A DNA stretch of 64,000 bases, from positions 18,114-82,113 of the forward strand of contig NZ_BJYA01000019.1 of assembly GCF_007991275.1 (NCBI RefSeq), given 5' to 3'. Source of the stretch: Alkalibacillus haloalkaliphilus (GTDB taxonomy: Bacteria; Bacillota; Bacilli; Bacillales; Alkalibacillaceae). The notes beneath the pieces are model-generated. The model saw only the letters and a program-made list of their open reading frames with translations. It was not told the DNA's origin and did no database searches. Positions 1-7,568 of this stretch are shown one piece after another; within the stretch, counting starts at the first letter, position 1; each line of letters starts with the position of its first letter. The translations under genes and the position numbers were made by a program.

Positions 1-327
1 TTTTTCAGCTTGAAGTCGTTCAATGACGTAAGCAATGTCTTGTTCTGTCGCTTCTTTTTTCTGTAAATATTCTATAATTTCAGATTTCGCTCGCATTCGA
101 TAGCTTAAATAGTTTAAAGTAAGGGTATAGTATCTATACATGGCATCTTGTTGCTCAATGTTTTGAACTTCCTCACTAGATAACTCTAATCCTTTACGCA
201 ATCCAAATCGAACTAATAGATCTTCGTGGATGCCAAAAGCAAACTCATCTTGACCTTGCTTCTCATAAAATACGTTATATCGTTGTTGATTCTTTTTTTG
301 CTTTGTAATCTTGCTAATTTTCTTCAT
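1..327 (-). CDS. recX: Regulatory protein RecX, N-terminal part (cut by window edge)
   Basis: This is the first 109 codons of a leftward gene that runs off the left edge. The start is the ATG complementary to 325-327, with an AGGAGTG ribosome site upstream. The visible protein has the helical triplets typical of RecX, including YTLTLNYLSYRMRAKSEI and the following EIIEYLQKKEATEQDIAYVI helix. RecX binds RecA filaments and modulates their activity in recombination and the SOS response. The divergent neighbour is a YfhF-type epimerase, the same pairing as yfhF-recX (yfhG) in B. subtilis, which supports the assignment. The C-terminal repeats are outside the window. Confidence 0.85.
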   Translation of the reverse strand, partial: MKKISKITKQKKNQQRYNVFYEKQGQDEFAFGIHEDLLVRFGLRKGLELSSEEVQNIEQQDAMYRYYTLTLNYLSYRMRAKSEIIEYLQKKEATEQDIAYVIERLQAEK

Positions 328-392
328 AAAAATACACTCCTGTTAGTGTCATAATTTCATTATAGTACATATAAAAAAGGAGGTACATCTGT

Positions 393-1301
393 TTGAAAAT
401 AGTTATTGCAGGTGGAACAGGTTTTGTAGGGCAACATTTAGTCGATTATTATACGTCAAAAGATGACCAAGTTATTATTCTAACACGTAACCCTAGGAAA
501 AATAGTAGTGAAGACAATGTCACTTACGTTGAGTGGCTTAATGGGGATTCTCAACCTGAACTACACGTTAATAGTGCAGATGTCTTCATTAACTTAGCTG
601 GTGAGTCATTAAATGGTGGAAGATGGAATGACGAACGAAAGAAAAGAATACTAGAAAGTCGTATTACAACAACGCGAGAACTTATTCGTATTATGAATGC
701 AATGACAAATCCACCTCACACGTTCATAAACGCTTCAGCAATAGGCTTTTATGGAACTTCTGATACAGAGATCTTTACAGAACAAACAGTGAACCCAGGT
801 AGTGACTTCTTGGCTGAGGTGTGCAACATTTGGGAACAAGAAGCAGATGAAGCTAATAAGTTGGACATTCGTACAGTAAAAACACGTTTCGGATTAATAT
901 TAGATAAATACAATGGTGCCTTACCTAAAATAGCTCTGCCTTATAAATTGTTCGCAGGTGGACGTTTAGGTAGTGGTGAACAATGGATGTCATGGGTTCA
1001 CATTTATGACGTAGTTAAGATGATCGATTGGATTATTAATAATAAACAAGTTAGTGGGTCTGTAAACATTACGGCCCCTGACCCCAAACGTAATAAAGAT
1101 TTTGGCAAAGAGTTAAGTAATACGATTAAAAGACCTCATTGGCTCCCGGCACCTTCATTTGCGATTAAGACAATCTTAGGAGAAATGAGTCTATTATTAT
1201 TAAGCGGTCAATATGTTTATCCAAAAGCTTTAGAAAACTCGGGTTATACATTTCAATTTGCTACGCTTCAAACCGCTTTTCACGACTTATACGAGCGATG
1301 A
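393..1301 (+). CDS. yfhF: NAD(P)-dependent epimerase/SDR, TIGR01777 (YfhF) family
   Basis: A 302-residue extended short-chain dehydrogenase. The N-terminus carries the Rossmann glycine motif GGTGFVG (residues 7-13). A conserved NLAGESL-NGGRW segment lies near residues 66-77, and an ASAIGFYG segment with the catalytic-type Tyr near 115-122, both typical of the TIGR01777/YfhF group (cell-division inhibitor SulA-like epimerases). The substrate is unknown. The start is a TTG placed 8 nt after AAAGGAGGT, and no ATG fits better. It is divergent from recX, as in B. subtilis. It is probably a single-gene unit, since the following stretch contains only structured non-coding DNA. Confidence 0.88.
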   Translation: MKIVIAGGTGFVGQHLVDYYTSKDDQVIILTRNPRKNSSEDNVTYVEWLNGDSQPELHVNSADVFINLAGESLNGGRWNDERKKRILESRITTTRELIRIMNAMTNPPHTFINASAIGFYGTSDTEIFTEQTVNPGSDFLAEVCNIWEQEADEANKLDIRTVKTRFGLILDKYNGALPKIALPYKLFAGGRLGSGEQWMSWVHIYDVVKMIDWIINNKQVSGSVNITAPDPKRNKDFGKELSNTIKRPHWLPAPSFAIKTILGEMSLLLLSGQYVYPKALENSGYTFQFATLQTAFHDLYER

Positions 1302-1401
1302 ATTTGTGAGAAAATTACGTGTTTTAAATTGGTAATTAAAAACTTTTAAAAACCTATTTTCAAATAGACTATCATGTTGTAGAATTCATTTAGTCAAATT
1401 C

Positions 1402-1475
1402 AAGGGAAGGCAAATGGTGCGCCACCGCTTCGGCTAGAAGTGGTTCTAGTGGGTTCGATTCCCACCCCGGATTTT
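1402..1475 (+). ncRNA. Structured RNA candidate with a tRNA T-arm-like hairpin
   Basis: Three compact hairpins lie side by side: GGTG(1416-1419)/CACC(1423-1426), CTAGAA(1434-1439)/TTCTAG(1444-1449) with a GTGG loop, and a textbook T-arm, GTGGG-TTCGATT-CCCAC (1449-1465), followed by CCCGG and a short T-run. The T-loop sequence matches tRNA, but no matching acceptor 5' strand, D-arm or 7-nt anticodon loop is present upstream, so it is not an intact tRNA. It may be a small RNA, a tRNA-mimicking leader for the downstream GNAT gene, or a tRNA relic. The identity is not established. Confidence 0.4.
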
Positions 1476-1530
1476 TGTTATGTGCATTGTATGCAATATT
1501 CTTTTTTAGATGTGCAATTGATAAAAATTC

Positions 1531-1609
1531 GAGGGTGATCGCACCCGTCGCCTACGTCTTCAGTAAGCGTCACCCTCACGAAACAATTATGTTGAAGGAG
1601 GGTTTTTTT
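1531..1609 (+). promoter_or_regulatory. Attenuator-like leader of the GNAT gene
   Basis: Two mutually exclusive pairings are visible. GAGGGTGA (1531-1538) is perfectly complementary to TCACCCTC (1570-1577). The ACCCTC of the latter can instead pair with GAGGGT (1598-1603), which contains part of the ribosome binding site and is followed directly by a run of T. The second fold is both terminator-like and able to hide the Shine-Dalgarno AAGGAGG at 1595-1601. This arrangement resembles an attenuator or a translational switch. No known riboswitch class was recognised, and function is inferred only from pairing. Confidence 0.4.
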
Positions 1610-2161
1610 ATGCTTAAAAGAAGAGAATTACAAGATGTCCCTGCGTTATTCCCACTATTAAGTGATGAAGCAGTTAAGCCATTCGTACGTGAAAAAGCTG
1701 ATACGATGGAAGCTTACTACTTCTTCACAAACATGATGAATCAACAAGAAGAAAATGGCGAACTCATCTCAAGAACGATTTTAGATGAGATGGAAAATCC
1801 AGTCGGTGCGATCACCCTTTATGATATTGATGAACAAAAAGGCTTCTTAGCTACTTGGTTAGGCAAGCCATACTTTGGTCAAGGCTATAACCAGTATGCT
1901 AAAGAACTTTTCTTGTGGGAATTATTTATGGAACAAGACATTGAAGTTGTCTTTTTAAAGGTAAATAAATTAAATAACCGCTCTTTAAGAGCAGTCAATA
2001 AGTTATCTTACGCTGTTGAAGCTAATGAAACTTATCCAAATGTTTACGAACAAATTAATCAAGGTGACAAAGAATATGACCTGTTTGCGATCTATAAAGA
2101 CGCCTTCATCTTCTATATGCATGAAAGTGATGATGAAGAGGTCGATGAACTTGAAGCTTGA
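1610..2161 (+). CDS. GNAT family N-acetyltransferase
   Basis: A 183-residue protein of the RimJ/RimL-like GNAT type. The acetyl-CoA-binding core shows as WLGKPYFGQGYNQYAKELF, with the Q/RxxGxG-like turn FGQGYN, followed by the typical VNKLNNRSLRAVNKLSY segment. The acceptor substrate is unknown. The ATG at 1610 lies 8 nt after AAGGAGG. An in-frame extension back to 1475 is possible, but it would run through the structured leader and encode an unrelated cysteine-rich peptide, so it is rejected. The leader suggests regulation by RNA structure. A strong terminator follows. Confidence 0.8.
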   Translation: MLKRRELQDVPALFPLLSDEAVKPFVREKADTMEAYYFFTNMMNQQEENGELISRTILDEMENPVGAITLYDIDEQKGFLATWLGKPYFGQGYNQYAKELFLWELFMEQDIEVVFLKVNKLNNRSLRAVNKLSYAVEANETYPNVYEQINQGDKEYDLFAIYKDAFIFYMHESDDEEVDELEA

Positions 2162-2168
2162 AAGAACC

Positions 2169-2205
2169 GTCCAATAGGTGGAATACCATCTGTTGGACTT
2201 TTTTT
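2169..2205 (+). terminator. Rho-independent terminator of the GNAT gene
   Basis: A 13-bp stem starting GTCCAA and ending TTGGAC, with G-U pairs in the middle and an AATA loop, is followed by seven T residues. It lies 8 nt after the GNAT stop. Confidence 0.9.
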
Positions 2206-2223
2206 ATGGGAAAAAACTGTTGT

Positions 2224-2250
2224 AAGTGTACTACACCATATAGTACACTT
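2224..2250. promoter_or_regulatory. YtrA-type operator (perfect 10-bp inverted repeat)
   Basis: AAGTGTACTA and TAGTACACTT form a perfect inverted repeat with a 7-nt centre. Inside it is AGTGTA-N13-TACACT, the pattern described for B. subtilis GntR-type regulator YtrA, which controls ABC transporter operons induced by cell-wall antibiotics. The site precedes a yxlEFG-like ABC operon. A separate -10-like TATACT lies at 2316-2321, and a TATAGT at 2239-2244 lies inside the operator, so the exact promoter is unclear. No ytrA-like gene is in the window. Confidence 0.6.
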
Positions 2251-2342
2251 AAATTAATAACTTTTACTAAAAAACTTTTTTCATAATTTTTGAAAGTTTT
2301 TAGATAATTTTTGGCTATACTGGTAGTAAAGGAGTGAATGGT

Positions 2343-2531
2343 ATGGATACAACGGTGATACAACTACTTCTCCCTTTAGGTGTACTTCAATTAATACTCA
2401 TTATTATTGCTTTAATTGATTTACGGAAAATTGATGAAACAAATGGTCCAAAATGGATGTGGGTACTGATCATTATATTCTTCAACTTTATCGGACCGGT
2501 CTTATATTTCATTCTTGGAAGGAGGATGTAA
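2343..2531 (+). CDS. yxlE: YxlE-like small membrane protein (PLDc_N domain)
   Basis: A 62-residue protein with two transmembrane helices (about residues 4-23 and 35-57) and the short PLDc_N signature: a D-L-R motif after helix 1, then KWMWVLIIIFFNFIGPVLYF and a GRR end. Such proteins are membrane partners in YxlE/F/G-type ABC operons. The ATG at 2343 is chosen because AAAGGAG lies 8 nt upstream; a GTG at 2334 overlaps that site. It is the first gene of a three-gene operon with tight spacing to the ATPase (3 nt). It follows a YtrA-type operator, whereas the B. subtilis relative is under sigma-Y. Confidence 0.75.
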   Translation: MDTTVIQLLLPLGVLQLILIIIALIDLRKIDETNGPKWMWVLIIIFFNFIGPVLYFILGRRM

Positions 2532-2534
2532 CAA

Positions 2535-3443
2535 ATGACTTTAATGTCTGTCGAACAACTGACTAAAACATATCAGTCAACCAATGTTGTAGACGAATTG
2601 ACTTTTTCGTTAGAACCAGGTAAGTGTGTTGCCCTTTTAGGACCAAATGGCGCTGGTAAGACAACAACACTTAGAATGTTAGCCGGGTTTATTAAGCCAA
2701 CTAAAGGTGAAATTGTTTTTAATGAAGAAAGGTTTAGCCGTGATGTCCGTCACTATGTAGGTTACTTACCACAGTACCCTGTTTTTCATAATTGGATGTC
2801 AGGAGAAGAGTTTCTAACTTATGTTGGTCAACTTGCTTATTTAACGAAACACGAAGCGAAAGCAAAAGCAGCAGAATTACTAGACTTAGTCAATTTAAGT
2901 GACGCTAAAAAGCAAAGAATCTCAAAGTACTCAGGTGGTATGAAACAGCGACTAGGAATTGCTCAAGCATTAATTCACGACCCTAAACTCATCATTCTAG
3001 ACGAGCCAGTTTCTTCATTAGACCCAATCGGTCGACGTGAAGTTTTAAATTTAATTAGAGAGTTAAAAAAAGATGCCACCATTTTATTCTCGACTCATAT
3101 CCTTAACGATGCTGAAGAAGTAAGTGAAGAAATTTTGCTCATGCATAAAGGGAAAATGATTAAGCAAGGTGCTATATCAGATGTAAGTGAAACTCAAGGG
3201 ACAACATCGATTCATTTATCATTTGGAGATGAGCCTAAGTTTATCGAAGAACGATTAAAAGAGATAGACTCTGTATTTAACGTTAATAGAGAAGAAGATG
3301 GATTCATCGTAACCGTTCATGATATTAATATTGCACGTAGTCAGTTACTTGATTTAATTCAGCAAGAAGAATGGGAGTTAACGAGATTTGAGATAGGCAA
3401 GACTTCACTCGAGGATATTTTCATGAAGGCGGTGACAGAATAA
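2535..3443 (+). CDS. yxlF: ABC transporter ATP-binding protein, YxlF-like
   Basis: A 302-residue ABC ATPase. It has Walker A GPNGAGKTT (about residues 36-44), a Q-loop near LPQYP, the signature YSGGMKQRLGIAQAL, Walker B LIILDEPVSSLDP and the switch His in FSTHIL. The last ~80 residues form the accessory C-terminal domain common in drug-type exporters. It is expected to energise the membrane protein encoded next, to which it is coupled by a 1-nt overlap. The substrate is not known. The YtrA-like operator upstream suggests induction by cell-envelope stress, an inference from the site alone. Confidence 0.85.
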   Translation: MTLMSVEQLTKTYQSTNVVDELTFSLEPGKCVALLGPNGAGKTTTLRMLAGFIKPTKGEIVFNEERFSRDVRHYVGYLPQYPVFHNWMSGEEFLTYVGQLAYLTKHEAKAKAAELLDLVNLSDAKKQRISKYSGGMKQRLGIAQALIHDPKLIILDEPVSSLDPIGRREVLNLIRELKKDATILFSTHILNDAEEVSEEILLMHKGKMIKQGAISDVSETQGTTSIHLSFGDEPKFIEERLKEIDSVFNVNREEDGFIVTVHDINIARSQLLDLIQQEEWELTRFEIGKTSLEDIFMKAVTE

Positions 3444-4216
3444 TGCAATGGCAAACGATATTCAAAAAAGAACTAACTGAACATTGGCGAAGCTTTAAGT
3501 GGATATGGGTTCCAATCGTTTTTATTATATTTGCTATTATGGATCCGCTAACGATGTATTACTTTCCAATTATAATGGATACTGTCGGTAACGTACCAGA
3601 AGGAGCAACAATGGATTTCCCTACTCCATCTGTAGCTGAAGCAATGATTATGAGCTTTAGCCAATTAGGATTGTTAGGGGTTTTAATTGCAGTCGTCGTG
3701 TCGATGGGATTAGTTTCAAAGGAAGTTAAAAGTGGTGTTTACGAACTTGTCTTATCCAAGCCTGTAAGCTTCACAAATTATATTACAGCTAAATATGTTG
3801 CTATACTAATGCTAATCGCCTTTTCACTAGCTGCCTCTTTACTCGTCAGTTGGTATTACGTCAATATTTTATTCGGTACTATTAGCTTCATTCAAATTGT
3901 CGTTAGTATATTATTCTTTATCGTCTATTTCATGATGATCTTAGGGATTGTTATGTTATTCAATAGTTTCTTAAAATCTCAAGGGTTAGTCGCGTTTTTA
4001 TCAATCATTACAGTAGTTGCATTGAATGTTGTATCAAGCATCTACAGCCATGTGATCACATGGAGTCCGACGCTAATTAGTGACTATATTAACGTTTACT
4101 TCTACTCTGGGCAATTAGAAACAGAGATCTGGTTCAGCTCAGTTGCAGCCGTTGCAATTACCGTTATTTCCTTAATCATTGCGACAATTACACTTAAAAA
4201 TAAAGCAATTGATTAA
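3443..4216 (+). CDS. yxlG: ABC-2 type transporter permease, YxlG-like
   Basis: A 257-residue integral membrane protein with six predicted hydrophobic segments and the ABC-2 layout: an amphipathic N-terminus (WQTIFKKELTEHWRSFKW), a large first loop, and a VSKEVKSGVYELVLSKPVSFTNYITAKY cytoplasmic coupling region near residues 90-117. It is the membrane half of the exporter with the preceding ATPase. The ATG overlaps the ATPase stop (TAATG), showing translational coupling. It is the last gene of the operon and is followed by a strong hairpin terminator. Confidence 0.83.
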   Translation: MQWQTIFKKELTEHWRSFKWIWVPIVFIIFAIMDPLTMYYFPIIMDTVGNVPEGATMDFPTPSVAEAMIMSFSQLGLLGVLIAVVVSMGLVSKEVKSGVYELVLSKPVSFTNYITAKYVAILMLIAFSLAASLLVSWYYVNILFGTISFIQIVVSILFFIVYFMMILGIVMLFNSFLKSQGLVAFLSIITVVALNVVSSIYSHVITWSPTLISDYINVYFYSGQLETEIWFSSVAAVAITVISLIIATITLKNKAID

Positions 4217-4223
4217 TAGTATT

Positions 4224-4253
4224 AAAGAGGTGTCGGTCTTGGCACCTCTTTTT
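4224..4253. terminator. Terminator between the yxl-like operon and the convergent pilus operon
   Basis: AAAGAGGTGTC (4224-4234) pairs with GGCACCTCTTT (4241-4251), followed by T residues on the + strand. The leftward pilus operon ends at 4252, so the element may also serve that side, where the T-tract is weaker. Confidence 0.8.
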
Positions 4254-4800
4254 ACATTGGATAGACAAAAACAGAAAAACTTAATTGAAAGTTTACATCA
4301 CCGTCATCATTTTGTTGGTATTGAAGTTGTGTAACTTGTAACAATCTTTCACTACTCTCTAATTCATTAACAAAACTTTCTAACTGACCCTCAGATTGAG
4401 TATATCCGTTTATTTGCATTGTTAACACTTCTAACTCTTCAGTAAAACTCGATTGTTCAAACATCTCATTAATTGACATAGTTTGTTGATCGTCATAACT
4501 ATAAGATTGAATAACCGAATTAGTAGATGATGACGCATTGTTAATCATCCGTATGACGTTGTCCTCTTCAAGTTGCTCAGGAATTTGTGCACGCAACTCC
4601 TCAATTGCGGCACTATCATGGTCTATCTGATTTATTGTTTCTAATAATGCTGTTTGCTTTCTTTCCTCGAAAGACAAATCATCTTCTAATTGATCCACAC
4701 TTTGTTTTAAACTATGGATATTAAATAGGTAAAAGCCGCCACCAATTAAAACAATTAAAACAACCCATACAATCAAAATACGTTTATTAGACTTACTCAC
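4252..4800 (-). CDS. pilO: Type IV pilus assembly protein PilO-like
   Basis: A 182-residue bitopic protein: a short basic cytoplasmic start (SKSNKR), one transmembrane helix (about residues 8-27), a coiled-coil segment (SLKQSVDQLEDDLSFEERKQ) and a C-terminal domain of PilO-like alpha/beta type. PilO pairs with PilN on the outer face of the membrane and aligns the PilM-PilN-PilO platform with the pilus motor. The start is a GTG at 4800-4798, 9 nt after AGGAGG; longer in-frame versions would extend over pilN. It overlaps the end of pilN by 8 nt. Assignment rests mainly on position after pilM and pilN and on topology, because PilO sequences are poorly conserved. Confidence 0.72.
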   Translation of the reverse strand: MSKSNKRILIVWVVLIVLIGGGFYLFNIHSLKQSVDQLEDDLSFEERKQTALLETINQIDHDSAAIEELRAQIPEQLEEDNVIRMINNASSSTNSVIQSYSYDDQQTMSINEMFEQSSFTEELEVLTMQINGYTQSEGQLESFVNELESSERLLQVTQLQYQQNDDGDVNFQLSFSVFVYPM

Positions 4801-5338
4801 TACTCTCAACCTCCTCTTCCTGCTGGAGGCTAACCGTATAACGAGTCGTATAATAATCATCTGACTCTATATAATTTATCGTGTGAATAGAAACTTCGTT
4901 GAATTGTTCAATCGTTTGTAAATCTTGATAGAACGTCACAGCATGCTCATTTGTAGCCGTTTCAACAATTAGTTCTATTGAGTCATTACGAAAGTTAAAT
5001 GAAGTTAAACTAGCGTTAGATGGAATAGTCGCATCTAATTCATTTACAATTTCACTAGTACTCGATAAATGATTCTCCAGTTCATTTGTTAAGTCGCTTA
5101 ACTGTTGAGCTGCTTGATATTCCTCATCACCATCAATTTCAGATTGTAACTCAGCATTGGCTATTTGCTGTTGATGTAAATCATTATTCAAACGTTCTAT
5201 TTGATCATTCAAGTAATAGTTCCATAAGCCAAAGCCGACAGTTAGCGTGATCGTTAACAAAAATAACAGACCAAATATTATAAATGGTTTTCTACTTTTA
5301 TATTCTTTTTTCGGTAATAAATTAATATCAACTAACAT
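4793..5338 (-). CDS. pilN: Type IV pilus assembly protein PilN
   Basis: A 181-residue protein with the diagnostic cytoplasmic PilN motif MLVDINLLPKKEY at its N-terminus, which inserts into a groove of PilM. It is followed by one transmembrane helix (about residues 20-42), a coiled coil (LNDQIERLNNDLHQQQIANAELQ) and a ferredoxin-like extracytoplasmic domain. It joins cytoplasmic PilM to PilO. The start codon overlaps the stop of pilM by 1 nt and the 3' end overlaps pilO, so the three genes are translationally coupled. Confidence 0.85.
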   Translation of the reverse strand: MLVDINLLPKKEYKSRKPFIIFGLLFLLTITLTVGFGLWNYYLNDQIERLNNDLHQQQIANAELQSEIDGDEEYQAAQQLSDLTNELENHLSSTSEIVNELDATIPSNASLTSFNFRNDSIELIVETATNEHAVTFYQDLQTIEQFNEVSIHTINYIESDDYYTTRYTVSLQQEEEVESSE

Positions 5339-6300
5339 TAATGCACACCCTTTAATGCTAAGCCATAAACACCATGAAATTTAGGCTCAATGCCTACCTC
5401 TTTAGGACCTTTAACATCATTTTCAGTAAGTTGAATGATTGGAGTTTCGTACGATTCTTTCATCGCTGTAATTATTTCTTCTAAATAGGGGTGATCTCCA
5501 ACTACAGCTATACTGGTAAACTGATGATCTTGATTACTCATCATAAACTGATAAAATCGTTCGACCCTCTCAATTTCAATACTCATATCCTCTAACTCTT
5601 CCATCACCGTTTGTTTATTAAAGTCTTCTTTTGACAATGTTGGCCCAAGTTGGCTATTAATTGTTTCACTTGACTCTAGGTCAAATTCCTGAAGAAAAAT
5701 TGGTGTGTTTTGAATAAAAGCACTAAACGTTACACGATCGATTCCGTATTGCACTACGAGTAGTTGCTCATCTTCTGTGACCAATTGTTTGAAATGCATT
5801 AAACGGTAATAGCATAATGGTGAAATATCAATTGCTTCAACAATTAAACTTAAATCTTCTAAATTTGAAACAAACTGACTAGCAACAGCCTTGTCTGTTG
5901 AAATAATACTCACTTCATGGTGCTCTTCAAGTTGTTGTATATATATGACCTCAACAACTGATGAATTGAATGGTAAATGAATCGTCTCACCAAGATTGAA
6001 GTTAATATGTTTTTTCACTTCGTCTTTAGGAACATCTAACGGAACTGTTTCTCGTCGAATAAACACAAGTGAATCAGGCATTATTAGACGGACCTTTTTC
6101 CGCTTCAACCGCCATTTCTTAATTACTGTCTTTAAAATCCTTTCAAACTGACCATGGTCTTCAATGACTCCGTCTTTAACGATACCAGTCGGTAAGAAGT
6201 GTTCTCCCATTCTTTCTACTGAGGATGAACCTCTTTTGTTCTCTGTATAGCGAATGACGTAATCTTTTATTTCTAAATTAACAACTTTTTTATTCGACAT
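5338..6300 (-). CDS. pilM: Type IV pilus assembly protein PilM (actin-like ATPase fold)
   Basis: A 320-residue soluble protein resembling PilM of the FtsA/actin-like family. Segments such as RAS-type phosphate-binding edges are weakly conserved, but VVNLEIKDYVIRYTENKRGS at the start, LPFNSSVVEV in the middle and FTSIAVVGDHPYLEEI near the end fit the PilM_2 family. It forms a cytoplasmic ring that recruits the PilN tail. Placement directly before pilN, with a 1-nt overlap, is strong support. It lies 13 nt after pilD in the transcript. PilM is rare in Bacilli, which usually have only the ComG pseudopilus. Confidence 0.8.
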   Translation of the reverse strand: MSNKKVVNLEIKDYVIRYTENKRGSSSVERMGEHFLPTGIVKDGVIEDHGQFERILKTVIKKWRLKRKKVRLIMPDSLVFIRRETVPLDVPKDEVKKHINFNLGETIHLPFNSSVVEVIYIQQLEEHHEVSIISTDKAVASQFVSNLEDLSLIVEAIDISPLCYYRLMHFKQLVTEDEQLLVVQYGIDRVTFSAFIQNTPIFLQEFDLESSETINSQLGPTLSKEDFNKQTVMEELEDMSIEIERVERFYQFMMSNQDHQFTSIAVVGDHPYLEEIITAMKESYETPIIQLTENDVKGPKEVGIEPKFHGVYGLALKGVH

Positions 6301-6313
6301 TATGAACAGCCAC

Positions 6314-7066
6314 CTACATCATTAATCTTAAATACCAATCGATCAATTCTTTTGAATAAAAGTAAGCAATAAGAGCCGATACTGCAATAAAAGGACCAAA
6401 TGGGATCGGCACGCCCCTTTTCACCTTGCCAAACATCATTAGAATTACTCCAACTACTGCACCAATTAACGACGATAAAAACAGCGTCATCAATGTTCCT
6501 TGAACCCCTAAAAACAAGCCTAAAACACCAAACAGTTTTATATCGCCACCACCCATTCCACCTTTACTAACAATGGCAATAACAAGTAACAATACAAAAC
6601 CTATGATAGCTGCTAAATAAGCATCATACCATGGATCAGTTGGAATCCATATTCGCATTAATATAATAGACACTAGGAAAAAAAGTAAAATGTAGTCTGG
6701 AATGATTTGTTTGTATAAATCACTAACAGTAATCATTACTAACAAACTTACTAACAACCAAGCAATGAATAGCTCTAATTGAAAACCTATTTTGTAAAAA
6801 GAAAAGACAAATAATAATCCTGTTAATAGTTCAAAAAAAGGATAGATTGGTGAAACTTTATTTCCACAATGACGACATTGTCCTTTTTGGATTATGAATG
6901 ATAATACAGGTAGTAGTTCATACCATTTCAATGTCTTTGAGCATGTAGGACAATGTGATCGCGGGGTTATGATTGATTGTTTATCTGCTACTCTTAACCC
7001 AACAACATTGTAAAAAGAACCTAACACTAAACCTAGAATAAATATGTATATATAAATTAGTAACAT
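6314..7066 (-). CDS. pilD: Prepilin peptidase / N-methyltransferase (PilD/ComC type)
   Basis: A 250-residue polytopic membrane aspartyl protease. The N-terminal domain has GSFYNVVGLR and the zinc-type tetracysteine set CPTC (about residues 40-43) and CRHC (about 65-68), which indicates the methyltransferase half. The catalytic aspartates are seen in VSDLYKQIIPDY and in the GGGDIKLFGVLGLFLG motif. It should cleave and methylate the four prepilins encoded here. The start is uncertain: the ATG at 7066 was chosen, but in-frame TTG codons at 7069 and 7078 are possible. It follows an internal terminator that separates it from the major pilin. Confidence 0.88.
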   Translation of the reverse strand: MLLIYIYIFILGLVLGSFYNVVGLRVADKQSIITPRSHCPTCSKTLKWYELLPVLSFIIQKGQCRHCGNKVSPIYPFFELLTGLLFVFSFYKIGFQLELFIAWLLVSLLVMITVSDLYKQIIPDYILLFFLVSIILMRIWIPTDPWYDAYLAAIIGFVLLLVIAIVSKGGMGGGDIKLFGVLGLFLGVQGTLMTLFLSSLIGAVVGVILMMFGKVKRGVPIPFGPFIAVSALIAYFYSKELIDWYLRLMM

Positions 7067-7100
7067 CAATCTTATCAAATCCTATAGTTATTTATTGGTT

Positions 7101-7126
7101 AAAAACAAGCGCGGATTACCGCGCTT
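7101..7126 (-). terminator. Terminator inside the pilus operon, just after the major pilin
   Basis: Reading leftward, AAGCGCGG (7126-7119) and CCGCGCTT (7114-7107) form a GC-rich 8-bp stem with a TAAT loop, followed by G and a T-run (7105-7101). It lies 10 nt past the pilin stop. Partial read-through would give much more pilin mRNA than pilD-pilO mRNA, a sensible stoichiometry. Confidence 0.85.
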
Positions 7127-7136
7127 ATTTTTGAAA

Positions 7137-7544
7137 CTATTGATTCATTTCTGTGATAGCTTCTATTGAATCGCCATCAAAACTAATTTCTATATTTTCA
7201 TCATTATAATCCCCAGTCAAAGTATTAGGGCTTCCTGTATTTATTGTCACTTCAGGCTCATTATTCGTCCAATTATCTTCGTTAAACCCTTCTAAATAGC
7301 CATCACTAGCTAACGTTGCAGCAGTAACTGTATCACCATCTCCTAGATCATTTGTAACTGAATAAAGCTCTGCTGCTTCAATAATATTTATTGCTGTTGC
7401 CTTAGCACTATCATAACGAGAATCATCAATAACACTCGCAATCGCAGGAACAGCGATTAATGCAATAATTCCTAAAATAACGATTACAGCTAGTAATTCA
7501 ACTAGAGTAATACCCTTCTGATTCTTCATCATTCTTTTTAACAT
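7137..7544 (-). CDS. pilA: Type IV major prepilin
   Basis: A 135-residue type IV prepilin. The short leader MLKRMMKNQKG ends in the class III processing site G|ITLVELLAVIVILGIIAL, with Glu at +5 and the long hydrophobic N-terminal helix. The globular domain is small and very acidic, as expected for an extracellular protein of a salt-tolerant organism. It is most likely the major pilin, because it sits between pilC and pilD and is followed by a strong terminator. No C-terminal disulfide is possible, since the mature protein has no cysteine. The start has GGGGAGAGG upstream. Confidence 0.85.
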   Translation of the reverse strand: MLKRMMKNQKGITLVELLAVIVILGIIALIAVPAIASVIDDSRYDSAKATAINIIEAAELYSVTNDLGDGDTVTAATLASDGYLEGFNEDNWTNNEPEVTINTGSPNTLTGDYNDENIEISFDGDSIEAITEMNQ

Positions 7545-7568
7545 TACTTACCTCTCCCCTTAATTTAA

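Noticed and set aside
1402..1475. A true tRNA gene at the T-arm-like hairpin
   Set aside because: No acceptor partner, D-arm or 7-nt anticodon loop can be drawn upstream, so only a tRNA-like arm is claimed.
1475..1609. In-frame extension of the GNAT ORF to 1475
   Set aside because: It runs through the structured leader and the ribosome site of the real start at 1610, and gives an unrelated cysteine-containing peptide.
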